From Sordaria brevicollis (taxonomy: Eukaryota; Ascomycota; Sordariomycetes; Sordariales; Sordariaceae), in NCBI GenBank assembly GCA_033439795.1, contig JAUTDP010000006.1, positions 3,038,001 through 3,102,000 of the forward strand: a DNA stretch of 64,000 nucleotides, read 5' to 3'. A program made the position numbers and the translations under genes. The notes under the pieces are model-generated. The model did not search any database. It was not told where the DNA came from and saw only the letters and a list, made by a program, of their open reading frames with translations. Shown piece after piece: positions 1 through 11,261 of the stretch (positions are counted from its first letter, which is position 1; every line of letters begins with the position of its first letter).

Positions 1-188
1 AGGTTGGCGGTGGCGACGGAGCGCTCGTACTCGCTGATGCCGGAGCGGCCGCCGGGGCCGGAGGAGGTGAATGTCGGGATGGAGGAGGTGAGGAGGTGGG
101 AGATGAGGGTTGTTGAGGAGGTTTTGAGGGTGGCTTCGGCGGCGGCTGAGGCGGCTTTGGATTCTTTGGTGGTGGCGGTGTCTGTCAT
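1..188 (-). CDS. 5' end of an unidentified protein-coding gene, cut by the window edge
   Basis: A minus-strand frame opens with ATG at 188 and stays open to the window edge, giving 62 codons. The start reads MTDTATTKESKAASAAAEAT and is followed by a Ser/Thr-rich stretch and the segment SSGPGGRSGISEYERS. The strongly C-ending codon choice is typical of real filamentous-fungal exons and unlike the flanking intergenic DNA. I do not recognise the family. The gene runs leftwards out of the window, and its start region lies about 890 bp from the end of the NRPS-like gene on the same strand. Confidence 0.55.
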   Translation of the reverse strand, partial: MTDTATTKESKAASAAAEATLKTSSTTLISHLLTSSIPTFTSSGPGGRSGISEYERSVATAN

Positions 189-1075
189 GATGGGAGAGTG
201 TTGGGTTGTATGCTTGGTGGAAGAGTGAATTGAGAGATCGGTTTCCTTTCATCGAGTTTGGCGTCCTGATGCCTTTATATCAGTATGATCAGTCACGATG
301 AGAGTAGTGTCTCATGGATTTGCCTAGGCCATGTCCGCGATATCAGCTCATCAGCTACCATGCTGGCGCATATGCTGTTCTTCAGCCTCGTCATGACCGA
401 TTGGATTCTCCGACGCCAATGGCCAATCTATTGGCTTGACGACCCTTCAGCTCAACGTTCGATGACACCCTCGCCCCAGAAATCCTGCATTTCAGCTGAG
501 ACATTGTCGTCTTCAGAGGCCGTTTGAGGTGTTTAGGAAATGCATCCGCCCAAAACGGTTAGCACTCGGGATGCGACTAGTCGGATCTATTGGCACATTG
601 TGAGATCTAGATTCCAGTTCCTCAACTGTCACACGGTTGAACACCACGCTTGCCTCTCGGCAGATTCGCATCGCCCCAGGTCATTTTCAGGGTTATTAGG
701 CGCGGTTGGAAGTGAGGTGTCGAACGAAGGGATGGCATCAATGTGCGTTATCAGGCGTCGATGAAAATGGGAGTGAGAGCATCCACGGCTTGGAGGTATT
801 TAGAATCCAGCGGCTTTGAAACAACAAGGATCGCGGTTTGGAAAGTATCTATTGTCTTGCGCTAAAAAAAAAAAGACATGGAAAGCAGCCTCGATGAATC
901 GAGAAAGGAAAATTCCATTGGGAAAGGATGAAGTTGAAATTAAGTTCTTCATCAGCCACATCCATGCACGAACCCCTCAAACGCCACATCCTGCGGTGTG
1001 GCTTAGCGCTCCCTTCCTTTCCTCTTTCGTCACCACACTTGCAAACACGACAACCAAACCTTAACAATCTCAAAC
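189..1075. other. Intergenic spacer
   Basis: No frame here shows a recognisable protein. It must contain the promoter of the partial gene to its left and the 3' untranslated region of the NRPS-like gene to its right. An 11-A run lies near 864-874. Nothing else stands out. Confidence 0.5.
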
Positions 1076-3964
1076 TCAAAGCCCTCTACCCGCCAACCTA
1101 GACACAAAAGTCTTCGCAAACGAATCAACATGCTCCGGAGCAAGTAGGGTATAATGGTGGCCCTGCACCTCATGGAACCGGATATCATTCACAAAGTCGG
1201 CCCATCGTGACAGCTTCTTCTCCAACCACTCATCCTTCGAGGGAGCTACATCGGCGATGGGCTCACCATAGAACACCTCCAACACGGGCACGCGGTCTGA
1301 CGGCTCATAGTCTCGCGCGATGGCATGCGAATTCAGAGCCAGACTGGTCCACCTCGCCAACCGCTCCTTGTCGAGTCCGTATTCCTCCAGCCGGTCTACC
1401 GCCATGTGCTGAAGCAGAAGCTCGACCAGCCGCTCTCGTTCCTCGTCTGATGGAGCTCTGCTTCCAGCGGAGAGGTTGGTCATAGCCGCTGCGGCTCTCT
1501 TGAAGTTTGCCTCGCTCTCTGCGTCGGGTAGCAGGTCGAAGAAGCGCACCAGTGTCAGCAACACGCCAATCCAGTCGCGTCCATGGCGCATGCGCTGCTT
1601 GATGTGCGGTGGCTGGTCGAACACGGCAAGGAACGGGACGGCGTTGGCACCATCCTGGTTCAGAAGCACCTTGGCCATCTCGAACGTGATGGTCCCGCCG
1701 TATGAGTAGCCGGCAATGGCATACGGGCCCTGGGGCTGCGTCTTTCTCATCGCCTGGAGATACGTGCCCACCATCTCGTCCATGCTCCCGAAGAAGGGCT
1801 CTCCATCGAAGCCCCGAGCACGCAGGGCATAGATGGGCCGGTCTGTGATTTGCTTGGCGAGATTCAGGAACACCAGGACCTCGCCGACACCAGGGTGGAC
1901 CAGCCAGAGCGGCGCCTTGCTTCCACCAGAGCGCAGCACAACCACAGGGTTGTACTCGGTGCGTGTCGTGTCCATGGCCGAGAGAAGAGACGCAATAGTC
2001 GGATTCCTAATCATGGTGGTGACGGGGATGGCGTTGGGAAACTGCGGTCTGCTCTGTATAGCCCACTTGAGCTTGAACAGCTCGACCGAGCTACAACCCA
2101 GGTCATAGACGTTTGTGTGGATTCCGATCTCAGCTGGCGGCACCCCAAAGACTTCTGAGAATATGTCATGCAGCACCAGCTCGTTTTCCGTGGACGGCTG
2201 CACTAGCTGGTCAGAACCTTGAGCGCGTGCGATCAGCTTCTCGTCCAGCTCGATGGCCTCGCGGTACACACCGGCCTCAAATGCTTTCCTGAGCTTGGCG
2301 CGGGACAACTTCCCGAGAGCGGTCTTGGGCAAGAACACGCTCTCGAGCGGGATGATCTTGTATGGTCTAGCCATGCAATGTTTCATGACCACATCTCGGA
2401 CGGCATTCCTCGCGTTCAACCTGGTCTGGACATCATCAACCTCATAGCTGGGGAGGTACACAACGACCAAAGTCTCAGAGTCAGCATTCTGCGGCCTGTG
2501 CGGGAACACAGCGGTGAACGACGGCGTCACACCCTGGATACTCGCGTCCTCGATAGCGCCCTCGATCTCATGCGGGAAGTACTTGACTCCATTAATAATA
2601 ATGGTCTCCTTCTCCCTTCCCACCAGATGGAGGTTTCCTCCATCGTCAATAAACGCCAAATCACCGGTGATGAACCACCCATCAGACGAAGATGAGGAAG
2701 CGGTGGCCTCAGGGTTGTTAAAGTAACCCTCAAAGACATTCCCGCCCTTAACCTCCAAACCCCCAACCTCGTTGGCTTGCAACGGACCACTTATCCCGTC
2801 ACGCGTAACTCTCATGGACATGCCCGGAATGCACCGCCCCAACGAAGTAAACTCGCGGCCGTGCGCGAGGTCAAAGGTAGGGCATTTAGTCCCGTAGATA
2901 CTGCCCGCACAAGTCTCGGTCATGCCGAACCCTGGCCGGAGGAAATGGCGCTGGGCACCAAGTCTGCCAAACAAGTCGGATAACACGCTAGCTAGCGCTG
3001 TCGAGTTCGCTTCTCCGCCTGAGATCAGCGCTCTGAGTGACGAGAGATCCGGCAATGGGTCCGCCTTATCAGACCCAGACCCAGACACCGAGGCAAAGAA
3101 CGCCTCAAGCACCTTCCTAACGCTAGCCAAAAAAAAGTTGGGCGCAAATGTATAACTGACACGATGTCTATCAATCAGATGCACAAACATCATCGGCTGA
3201 GCGAGAAGGTCAATGGCATGGACATGAACCTGGTCAGCGCCCAAGAACATGGCGTGCAAGTGAATCTCGGTGAGGTTGGCGACGTGGTCCATGCCGATCC
3301 AATTGAGGAAGACGTCGCGGGAGGTGGTGGAGTGGAAGCGGCTTTTGCCGAAGAGGGCGGTGATGACTTGGTTGTGGCAGAGCCGGACGGCTTTGGCGTG
3401 GCCGGTGCTGCCGGAGGTGAGCATGAGGGCGAGTAGGTCGTTGCTGGTTTTGGTGGTGGCGTTGAGAGAATGGACGCTGGGTAAGTCATCGACGTCCATG
3501 TCCATCTCCTCTCCCTGGTGGTGCTTGTGAAGGTCCTCAACGGTGACAATCTGCATCGACCCCTCAGCCACAGCAAATTCATGCACCAGACGTCTGTGGG
3601 TGATGACAACAGGGTCCTTGAGCATTTCTTGCAGATGGACAAGATGCTTCCGGCGCTGCTCCAGATCGTTGGTAAAGGGCGTTGACATGGCCGGCACGAG
3701 GCCCGCCGCGATGGTGGCCCAGAGCCAGAGGACATTGTCTTCGTGATCGTCGAGATGGAGCAGCACGATGGTTTCTGGACCGACGCCGGGGATTCCTCTG
3801 AGAAGACGCGACAAGGCAACGGCTTCGTGGAGGAGCTGGAGGTAGGTGATACGGGTCGGTGCCGCCTTGGTTTGCCCCTTGGGATAGATGGAGAGGCCTT
3901 TGTCGGGGGTGTCCTGGGCGGCTTGGAGGAGGACGTCGAACACGTTGTTGGGGAGCGGTGCCAT
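1076..3964 (-). CDS. NRPS-like synthetase, adenylation-thiolation-thioesterase (A-T-TE)
   Basis: This is an intronless 962-codon enzyme with no condensation domain. The adenylation domain spans about residues 10-560, with A3 MLTSGSTGHAKA (181-192), A5 GFGMTE (345-350), TGD (433-435) and the A10 lysine region PKTALGK (546-552). The thiolation domain has LGCSSVEL, with the likely phosphopantetheine Ser625. The thioesterase has the GYSYGG nucleophile motif (752-757, Ser754), a likely Asp783 and the GHHYTL histidine region (935-940). In fungi this A-T-TE layout belongs to synthetases that join two aryl-pyruvate units into quinones, furanones or butyrolactones (atromentin, terrequinone and microperfuranone types). 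The A4 region reads FAPNFFLA rather than the FDxS form of amino-acid-activating domains, which fits an alpha-keto acid substrate; this is inference. The start at 3964 was chosen because domain homology begins there, and the 59 upstream in-frame codons look non-coding. An MFS gene is divergent from it. Confidence 0.9.
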   Translation of the reverse strand: MAPLPNNVFDVLLQAAQDTPDKGLSIYPKGQTKAAPTRITYLQLLHEAVALSRLLRGIPGVGPETIVLLHLDDHEDNVLWLWATIAAGLVPAMSTPFTNDLEQRRKHLVHLQEMLKDPVVITHRRLVHEFAVAEGSMQIVTVEDLHKHHQGEEMDMDVDDLPSVHSLNATTKTSNDLLALMLTSGSTGHAKAVRLCHNQVITALFGKSRFHSTTSRDVFLNWIGMDHVANLTEIHLHAMFLGADQVHVHAIDLLAQPMMFVHLIDRHRVSYTFAPNFFLASVRKVLEAFFASVSGSGSDKADPLPDLSSLRALISGGEANSTALASVLSDLFGRLGAQRHFLRPGFGMTETCAGSIYGTKCPTFDLAHGREFTSLGRCIPGMSMRVTRDGISGPLQANEVGGLEVKGGNVFEGYFNNPEATASSSSSDGWFITGDLAFIDDGGNLHLVGREKETIIINGVKYFPHEIEGAIEDASIQGVTPSFTAVFPHRPQNADSETLVVVYLPSYEVDDVQTRLNARNAVRDVVMKHCMARPYKIIPLESVFLPKTALGKLSRAKLRKAFEAGVYREAIELDEKLIARAQGSDQLVQPSTENELVLHDIFSEVFGVPPAEIGIHTNVYDLGCSSVELFKLKWAIQSRPQFPNAIPVTTMIRNPTIASLLSAMDTTRTEYNPVVVLRSGGSKAPLWLVHPGVGEVLVFLNLAKQITDRPIYALRARGFDGEPFFGSMDEMVGTYLQAMRKTQPQGPYAIAGYSYGGTITFEMAKVLLNQDGANAVPFLAVFDQPPHIKQRMRHGRDWIGVLLTLVRFFDLLPDAESEANFKRAAAAMTNLSAGSRAPSDEERERLVELLLQHMAVDRLEEYGLDKERLARWTSLALNSHAIARDYEPSDRVPVLEVFYGEPIADVAPSKDEWLEKKLSRWADFVNDIRFHEVQGHHYTLLAPEHVDSFAKTFVSRLAGRGL

Positions 3965-4720
3965 GGCGATGATGAAGCAAGAGAGAAAGGGGCTTTGGTG
4001 TGTGGGTTTTTGGCTTGGCTCTACATGAAGAGTTGAAGACAGTGGTGAGGTGGCGGGACTCGGGAGTCTATTTCTAGATATCTCTTGGCCTTCTCTTACT
4101 CGACCAGGACCAGGACCAGGACGACCTTGACCGAACAGCACTCGACTACGGCATCAATGGGCATCGCGAGGCTATTCCGCCCATCGCACGTAGCTGGCGG
4201 AGCTGAGTCCATCTCACCTCAGCATTTCAAGACAGTCCGGTTGACCTTATCTTGCGGTGAACATGGCCGGCGAGACAGCCGGCCGGGCATCGGTCCGCTC
4301 CATAGCCTCAATTGTGGCCGGACAGAACTCGGACGTACGTACTCAGAGATGGAGCTCCTCTCAGATACGAAGCCCGAGAGCTACATGGGGTTGAGAGCTA
4401 CCTAGTTGGACAACGTCTCAGTACTGGATCGATTTCCGGAGATTGAGAGCTACTCAGGCTTGGACAGTTACTCAGAGTTGAATAGCTTCTAGAAAGACAG
4501 TCAGCGTCCTATCTTCCTCGAAGGTACTCGACGAAATCTCTTGGTGTTACATGGCTGAAGAGTCCGGAGGCCTGCTATTCCCGGCAGGTAGGACCGTGTC
4601 GACTTTTGCATCATACTTGCCCTATATCTTGTTGGAATTCCGGCAACTTGCGTGCGGTATGTCAGATGCTGTCCACACCATTTCAGTCCAGTTCCTGCAT
4701 TTTAGATTAGATTCGCAACC
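3965..4720. promoter_or_regulatory. Bidirectional promoter between the NRPS-like gene and the MFS gene
   Basis: This 756-bp spacer separates two divergently transcribed genes, so it should contain both promoters. It holds degenerate repeats of GAGAGCTAC near 4376, 4393 and 4445, interleaved with variants of ACTCAG and TTGGACA. It also has a GGCCGGC/GCCGGCC inverted pair near 4263-4285. Such motifs could be binding sites for a cluster regulator, but I recognise no specific consensus. Confidence 0.5.
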
Positions 4721-6307
4721 ATGGCGCTCAATGGGGATGTTCACAACGGCAGCACAACAGAAATCTCAGGCGATGAGGCTTTGATAGTGGTGAGTCGCGT
4801 ATTACCACCCTCGTTATTCCCCTTTCGTGCTGGTCGAACCCTAACATGACCTACCTAACAGACGTGGGACGGACCAGATGATATCCAACACCCGCGCAAC
4901 TGGACGCCCATTCGCAAATGGCGCAACGTGCTGCTCATCAGCATCCAAGCCACTCTCTCACCCATGGCATCCGTCATCCTAGCCGTGGCTGGTCAAGCCG
5001 TAGCCGATGACTTTGGGCTCACAGATGAGTACACGCCAACGCTTCCCACAGCGCTCTTTGTGCTTGGGTTTGGCCTTGGCCCGCTCTACCTCGCACCGCT
5101 CTCAGAGCTCTACGGCAGACGAGCCATTTACCTCTCTTGTTTCGCCATGTTCACCGTCTTCAACATTTGCTGCGCCGTCTCGCCCAACATTGCTGCCCTA
5201 ACCGTGTTCAGGCTTTTTGCTGGCATGGCAGGATCGGCCGGCCCCAGCATCGGCGGCGGCACCATCGGCGACATGTTCAGTCCTGAACGCCGAGGTCGCG
5301 CCCAGGCGCTGTACAGCTTTGGTCCAACTGGCGGGTCCGCCATAGGTGGTATCATCGGCGGTTTCATCCTTCGCGGCACCGGAAGCTGGCGATGGCTGGC
5401 ATGGATCATGGCCATCGCTTCCGGCATCACAAGTCTAGTCTCCGTCTTCTTCCTACACGAGACATACGCCCCCTTTCTCCTCCGACAGAAAGCCGCAGCT
5501 CTTCGCAAGTCAGGCATCTCCGTACAACAGGCCGACTCAGATCATGATGGTTCCAACCTAACCATCGTCCTCCTCACCATGACCCGTGCCGCCACCATGC
5601 TCTTCAACTCACCCGTCTGCACAGCCATGAGCCTCTACATGGCCGTAATCTACGGAATCCTCTACCTCCACATGACGACCCTGCCCTTACTCTTCTCTTC
5701 CGAATCCCTCTACGGCTTACCATCCTACCACTGGCCTTCATCCCTCACGGGCCTCTCCTACCTCGGCGTCGGCCTTGGTTCCGTCGCCGGCGCTTTATTG
5801 TCCGCAGCCTTCGTCAACCGCACTTACGCTTATATGAAAGCCCGCGCCACCACCGCCACCTCACAGCACCATAACACCGAACAACTTGACCGAACACCCG
5901 AATACAGAATGCCCTTCATGCAACTAGGCGCCCTCATCGTTCCTACGGGGCTACTAATATTCGCCCTCACAGCCGGCAAACCCAACATCCACTGGATCGC
6001 CCCCTTAATCGGCGCCGGTGTTTTCTCAACGGGGATGTTAATAACCTACATCAGCGTGACTACTTACATGGTTGATTCGTTTGAGAATTACGCTGCTAGC
6101 GCGCTGGCGGCGGTGACGGTTAGTAGGAGCGTGTTGGGGTGTGTTTTTGCGTTTGTGGGGAATGGGTTGTATAGGAGGCTGGGGTATGAGTGGGGGGGTT
6201 TGTTGTTGTTCTTTTTGTGTTTGGTGATTACGCCGTTGCCGATGGTGTTTTATGTGTGGGGGGCGAGGTTGAGGGGGGTGGGGAGGTTTGCTGCTGAGGC
6301 TGGGTGA
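4721..6307 (+). CDS. MFS drug:H+ antiporter (DHA1-type) transporter
   Basis: There are two exons, 4721-4789 and 4862-6307, joined in phase 0 across a 72-bp intron that starts GTGAGT and ends ACAG. The product is 504 residues. Splicing creates the family hallmark TWDGPDDIQHPRNW just before the first membrane segment. About twelve hydrophobic segments follow, with the A-like loop SELYGRRAIY and the motif FRLFAGMAGSAGPSIGGGTI-GDMFSPERRGRA typical of the DHA1 polyamine/multidrug branch. It should act as a plasma-membrane proton-coupled exporter. Its position back to back with the NRPS-like gene suggests export of the cluster product. The last 60 or so codons use more G/T-ending codons than the rest of the gene. 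Confidence 0.92.
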
Positions 6308-6967
6308 GGTGGATAGGGTGAGTTGATGCTGGGTGCTGAGTAATGGGGGTAAGTACGAGGCCGTGTACGAGGGTTAAGTGTGTTGTGTTTCTCATCTGTT
6401 TATAGACTAATCTGCCCGATGACTTCAGGGCTGTTGCATAAAATCTCACGAAATCAAAGCGTTCGAGGAACCAGACTGGTGCCTGTTCAAACTTCAAACA
6501 TGCCACCACCTTACACATGTTGGATATAAGCCACACCTTGATTCCGCGACCGAACTTATCTTTACGCCTACCTCTGCATATCTAGCTTTACACCGTAAGC
6601 CTCCCAGGCTCCGAATTCGTGCGTGTAGGTTGGTACTACGCTCGGTGTTAAGGACAAGAACCGTAACTTATTCCCGCTATCCCAGCTTCTTCCCTCGCTC
6701 ATTTCTCGTCATATTGTCTCACAATATAAGACCCCTAGGGACTGGACCCGAGTTCGTACTTGCTACACTGCCGTATCACATTACCTCCGATATCGCATCA
6801 CCACCATAGCCAGGTCCAAACACAAGCTGTGTCACCTTTCACCGTCCATGGATCTAAACTACCAGAACAGGAAACCCTATCTACGTGACAGCATAGGATA
6901 TTTCTACTCGTTTGGGGAACAGACAGGAATCCGTCAGCCTCACCACCGGTCAAGATACGGGAATAAG
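6308..6967. other. Convergent intergenic spacer
   Basis: It lies between the stop of the MFS gene and the displaced stop of the FAH gene, which is on the opposite strand, so it should hold two 3' untranslated regions. Base composition is normal, unlike the A+T-rich block that begins at about 7040. No coding region is convincing. Confidence 0.45.
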
Positions 6968-7015
6968 CTACGCCTGATACTCTACCCCATTCCTCAACGT
7001 CCCAATCCCATCAAT
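6968..7015 (-). pseudogene. Displaced 3' end of the FAH-family gene, cut off by the transposon
   Basis: On the minus strand these bases read I-D-G followed by IGTLRNGVEYQA and TAG (stop 6968-6970). This is the expected end of an FAH-fold protein, which usually closes with an IGTLxN motif. The I-D-G codons are the target duplication copy (7007-7015). The same codons end the intact part of exon 4 at 19428-19436, more than 12 kb away. Removing the element and one duplication copy joins the two parts in frame, giving a 304-residue ancestral protein. The fragment is now separated from its gene. Confidence 0.88.
7007..7015. repeat. Left 9-bp target-site duplication of the Mutator-like element
   Basis: CCCATCAAT here is repeated exactly at 19428-19436 on the other side of the element. 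A duplication of 9 bp is the usual size for Mutator-like elements. Confidence 0.85.
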
Positions 7016-7132
7016 GGGATATGCTCGGGACGTAGTGTCGGTTTCTAAGTACGCAGTATCACTGCGTACGTAGTATTATCTACCTAGACTATACTACGTA
7101 CGCAATACTATATAATCCCTAACCCTAATATT
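7016..7132 (+). repeat. Left terminal inverted repeat of the MULE
   Basis: It aligns with the reverse complement of 19307-19427 over its whole length, with mostly transition differences and about 4 bp of indels. Inside it is a perfect 14-bp inverted repeat (7063-7076 with 7091-7104) built on TGCGTACGTAGTAT, which could form a hairpin. The left copy is more A+T-shifted than the right. Confidence 0.85.
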
Positions 7133-7852
7133 CTTAAATATCGCCAATATTACCCCCTTTTCCCGGGAAACTTTTATATTACAACTTTATTACTTTATTA
7201 TTATTAAAAATAATACGAATACGTTTAAACTCTTCCAAACGCTCTTATAAGTACCAAATTTCACTTCGATTATTACTAACCCCGAAAGGGGTACTACGGA
7301 AACGCCTATAATATAGCGGTTTACTATTAACGAATAATAACCGCTATTAATATAAATCGTAGAGACCCTCTATTCGAATTGTATTTATACCAATATAATT
7401 ATTTTTTATTATTTCTACTAATTATAAATCTAAAATATATTATAGGTAATAGGTAATAGGTAATAGGCAATGGACGGGGGTATAGAGGGACGTACGCTAC
7501 AATAAGTAATGCGCTATCCTTTATTTCCTATTAACATTTCGCCGTTAAGGCTTAAAATATAAGGGATTCGGGCGGGGCGTACAATTAAGACGGGGGAACC
7601 TCCTTTTTTTATTAATTTTTACCAAGTTAAGAAGTTATAATCCTTAGTATAATATTATTATATATTCCCTATTATTTTTCTTATTGGCTTTACGGCCCTC
7701 CCGCTCCTTATTACTATTAAAATTAGTATAAATGAATTAATAACTTTAATAACCCGTTTCTTATAAGTAAATTATTATTATTCGTTATAATTAAATAAAG
7801 TAAAAGGGTTACTTAAAGGAATAATTATACGTATTTATTCAATTATTAACTT

Positions 7853-7903
7853 CTCTTTTTCCCTCTCCCTCTCCTTCTCCCTCTCCCTCTCCTTCTCCCT
7901 CTT
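7853..7903 (+). repeat. Pyrimidine microsatellite (CTCCCT/CTTCTC type) inside the MULE
   Basis: This is a run of CCCTCTCCCTCTCCTTCT-like units, almost pure C/T on the plus strand. Similar CTTCTTAATCTTC repeats follow at about 8160-8230. Its high C content contrasts with the surrounding A+T-rich DNA. Confidence 0.6.
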
Positions 7904-9908
7904 AACGAACTTTATCACAAAGGTAACCAACTCTAGGTTAAAACTAAAAGAATCGTTAATTTAATTTATTTAAATTTTAATAATAAAATATATAAAAGAA
8001 TTTAAAAATTCGGAAGAAATATTAAAGACTCTAATACTATTACTCATTTTATTACCCGTATTAATATCGTTAATAACCTCCTATTAGGATTTATACCGGC
8101 GAAGAGAAAACTTCAACGTTTAATTACTCTTTATAACTTTTTAACGGTAATAGTAATCTTCCCCTTCTTCTTAATCTTCTTAATCTTTTTAATTTTTTTA
8201 ATAGTGGTAATCTTCCCCTTCTTCTTATTTTCCTTACCTGTATTTTCTATATCAGGTATTTATTAATCTTTAGGCAACGCAATGGCGTTATTTTTAGGGC
8301 GACCCTTAATCCTTTTAATAATTTTAAAGTTTTTAATCCGTATATAAGGATCCCTTTAATTTAAAAGGATTCGAATATAATAATAATAATAAATATCCCA
8401 ATAACTAAATTATTCTTTAGCTATAATCTTGGCTAAGATTATATAATAATAAAGGATATTATACTATTTTTAAACTGTATAGCGATATTCCCTAAAGTCT
8501 TTTACTAATCTCTTCGATAAAAATACAATAGATTAAGTAATTCGAAATTAATAGCGGATAAAATTAAAACCGTTATATATAATCCGCTAGGGTAAAATCC
8601 CTAAAACCTCTATCCCTAATTTAATAAATTCGCTATAGATTTTAATATCTTAATTAGCGATATCCCTCTCCTATTCGTATTTTTCTCGAATTACTATTAA
8701 ATAAATAGTTCGGTATAAAAAGAATAAATCGATTTTATTAGTAATTAAATACCCCTTAATTCGATAATTTATCAACTTATTGGGTAAAGTAATAACTAAG
8801 CTAAAATTATAATATTAGGAGGTATAATAACAAACCTATTAATAACGAACGCCTATATAAATCTTTTAAAAATACAATAAGACCTTCTACTAATTAATAA
8901 AATCCGTAATAAGCCTTTACCAACGCTAAAAAAAGGTAGGTTCATCTAGGGTAAAGACTACCGTCTTTTATATATTAAAAAGACTGCAATAAATATATTC
9001 GAAGGTCTTTTATATAGTATTAATAATAAAGGAACCGGCTATCTTTAATACCTCCTTATTAATTTAATTAAAAATTATAGGCTCTTATTTATCTTTATTA
9101 AAATCGCTATCCTCGCCTTCGCCCTTCTTCCACTTCTTTTTTATTTATAGTAAAACGTTATAATTAATATAAAAGACGCAAATCTACTATTAAACGTCGG
9201 GAAATACCTCTATAAGAACCGTCTTCATTTAATTATTAAAATCGGTTATAATAACTTCTAATTTAATTATATTTATTCGGTGGCGTAATTTATTAAACGT
9301 TTTAACTAGCTAAATAAAACCTTTAACTCGCTCGTTATCAATAAAACTAAAAGCCGTAGAGTAAATAGAATTAATAGTAATTATACTAGTAATAATAATT
9401 AACGGATAATTATATTTAAAAGTTTATAATTAATTAAATTAGAATCGGTAGGTATAAAAAGTTATTAAGGCTATACTTATTAATTTTATAAATATTATTA
9501 ATACCCAAATACTCCGGGAAGGCCTTCTATTTCTCAAAGTAATACGCCCAAAACCATATAATAACTATAAAATAATCTAAATCTTTATTATCCTATTTAA
9601 TAACGTAGAGGACCTTCTCGTCGTTAAATTTCCTAATAAGCGTAATAATATTTTAATAATAATTGCGTAAATCCTTCTTAAATTTTAAACGCTAATTATT
9701 AATATTTTTAAATATAAGACAATTACCCGTATTAAGAAATTCTTCTTAGATTATAATTAAAATATCCCTTAATCTAATCCCCGGCTAATTTATTAAGGCA
9801 ATAACCTTCTTATAAATATTAATAATTCGTTTATAGTATTAAGGATACGCCGAAGGGTAAATAGAATAAAGATAATTATAAATTTATTAATTAAAGTCGG
9901 TAGAAAAT

Positions 9909-10235
9909 TGTTACCGGATATATACGATTAGCTATATAGTAGGGCGCTGGGTTAGGTCCATTGAGTAACCGACTCGGCGCCGCGGCTAGGGGCACCCGGT
10001 ACTATAATCGCGTGCAGACCCGCCAGCCGGCGCGCCGGCTAGCGGACTGGAAACGGATAGGGTCCACCCTAATTGCATAAGGTGGAGCCTGCGCGTCGCA
10101 GTCTTTAAAAAGGGATCCTTCGCGATACGGCCTACGGCCTATTTCTTTCCTTCTATATTTCGCTTTCTTACTTTAATATTATTAATTTTTATTAAGGATA
10201 TTTAAAATTCTAAATAAACCTAGCCTATTATAATA
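9909..10235 (+). repeat. 5' LTR of the Gypsy element
   Basis: It starts TGTTACCGG and has the same length, 327 bp, as the 3' LTR. The middle (about 9940-10140) stays GC-rich, while the outer parts are A+T-rich. It carries a 26-bp palindrome (10020-10045) with one mismatch. The last 60 bases are clearly more mutated than those of the 3' LTR. Confidence 0.88.
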
Positions 10236-10934
10236 TTTAATAATTATAATTAAAAAATTTAATTGATTAAATTATTCGCAATTAATTAAATCCTTTTATT
10301 AGGAATTTTAATTAATCGTATAATATATTTGCGCGTCGCCTACTTATACGTAATCGTAGTATTTATATTTCTTTTTTCCGATCGTTAGATCCTATATCTC
10401 TTTCTAGCGAATATCGACCCTACGATTACCTATCCTCACCGGTTATAGCGATTTCGGTAGTTTAATTGTTTATCCCCCCCTCTATTCTCCTTTTTTCCTA
10501 TTCTTCGCTAATTATATTTTAACCCTTTAAAAAGATCCCTATTATCTAACGTACTTTATTAGCAAGTTTTAACTTTATTACTTTAATCCGAGCTATTTTA
10601 TTTAAATGGATTTTAATACGTAGGTAAAATCCTTCGACGTAACGGGTTCCCCCTACTCTAATAATTTACTTCGGTATTTAATTTTAATAGTATTAAAAAA
10701 TTCTATATTTATTTTGTAATTTAAATTTACCCCCGATCGCGGCGGTCTATCTCCGTTTCTATTTTTCCTAATATAATAAATTCGAATTCTAGTTCTAATT
10801 TTATACCCGGCTTATTTAATAAAGGCCCACCCGTTTTCGAACTGGCTCCTTTACCCTCCGATTTTATTTAATTATTTAAAATTATTAAATACCTTTTAGG
10901 TAAATATTATATTATTATTTATATTAATTATAAA

Positions 10935-11261
10935 ATGCGTACTATAAACGTTAATTTAGACGATAAATTGGCTATAATTACTTATCCCCTTCCCGTTAAC
11001 CTTAATAAAATCGACGTTTCTCTTATTAAAAAAAATAAAGGTAAAAATAAAGCGCCTATTTTCTACGCTTTAGCCCTTTCTATAATTAATTTTAATAAAT
11101 TATCCGCTACCCTATTTTTTCTACTTTACTTTAGCGCCGTTTTAAATACGTCCCCTAAATTAAATAACCGTTCTTTATTTACGGGCGGCCCCGGTACCGC
11201 TCACAAATTCCTTCGAATTAATACTCCCCCTAATTTACCGGTTAGTAAGAATATTAACTAA
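10935..11261 (+). pseudogene. Fragment of the retrotransposon gag region, open by chance
   Basis: This 108-codon open stretch lies in the decayed retrotransposon, just inside the 5' LTR. It has no motif I can name. Its codon use is AT-dominated, and TAA/TAG codons surround it. I read it as a surviving piece of the gag coding region, not a gene. Confidence 0.45.
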
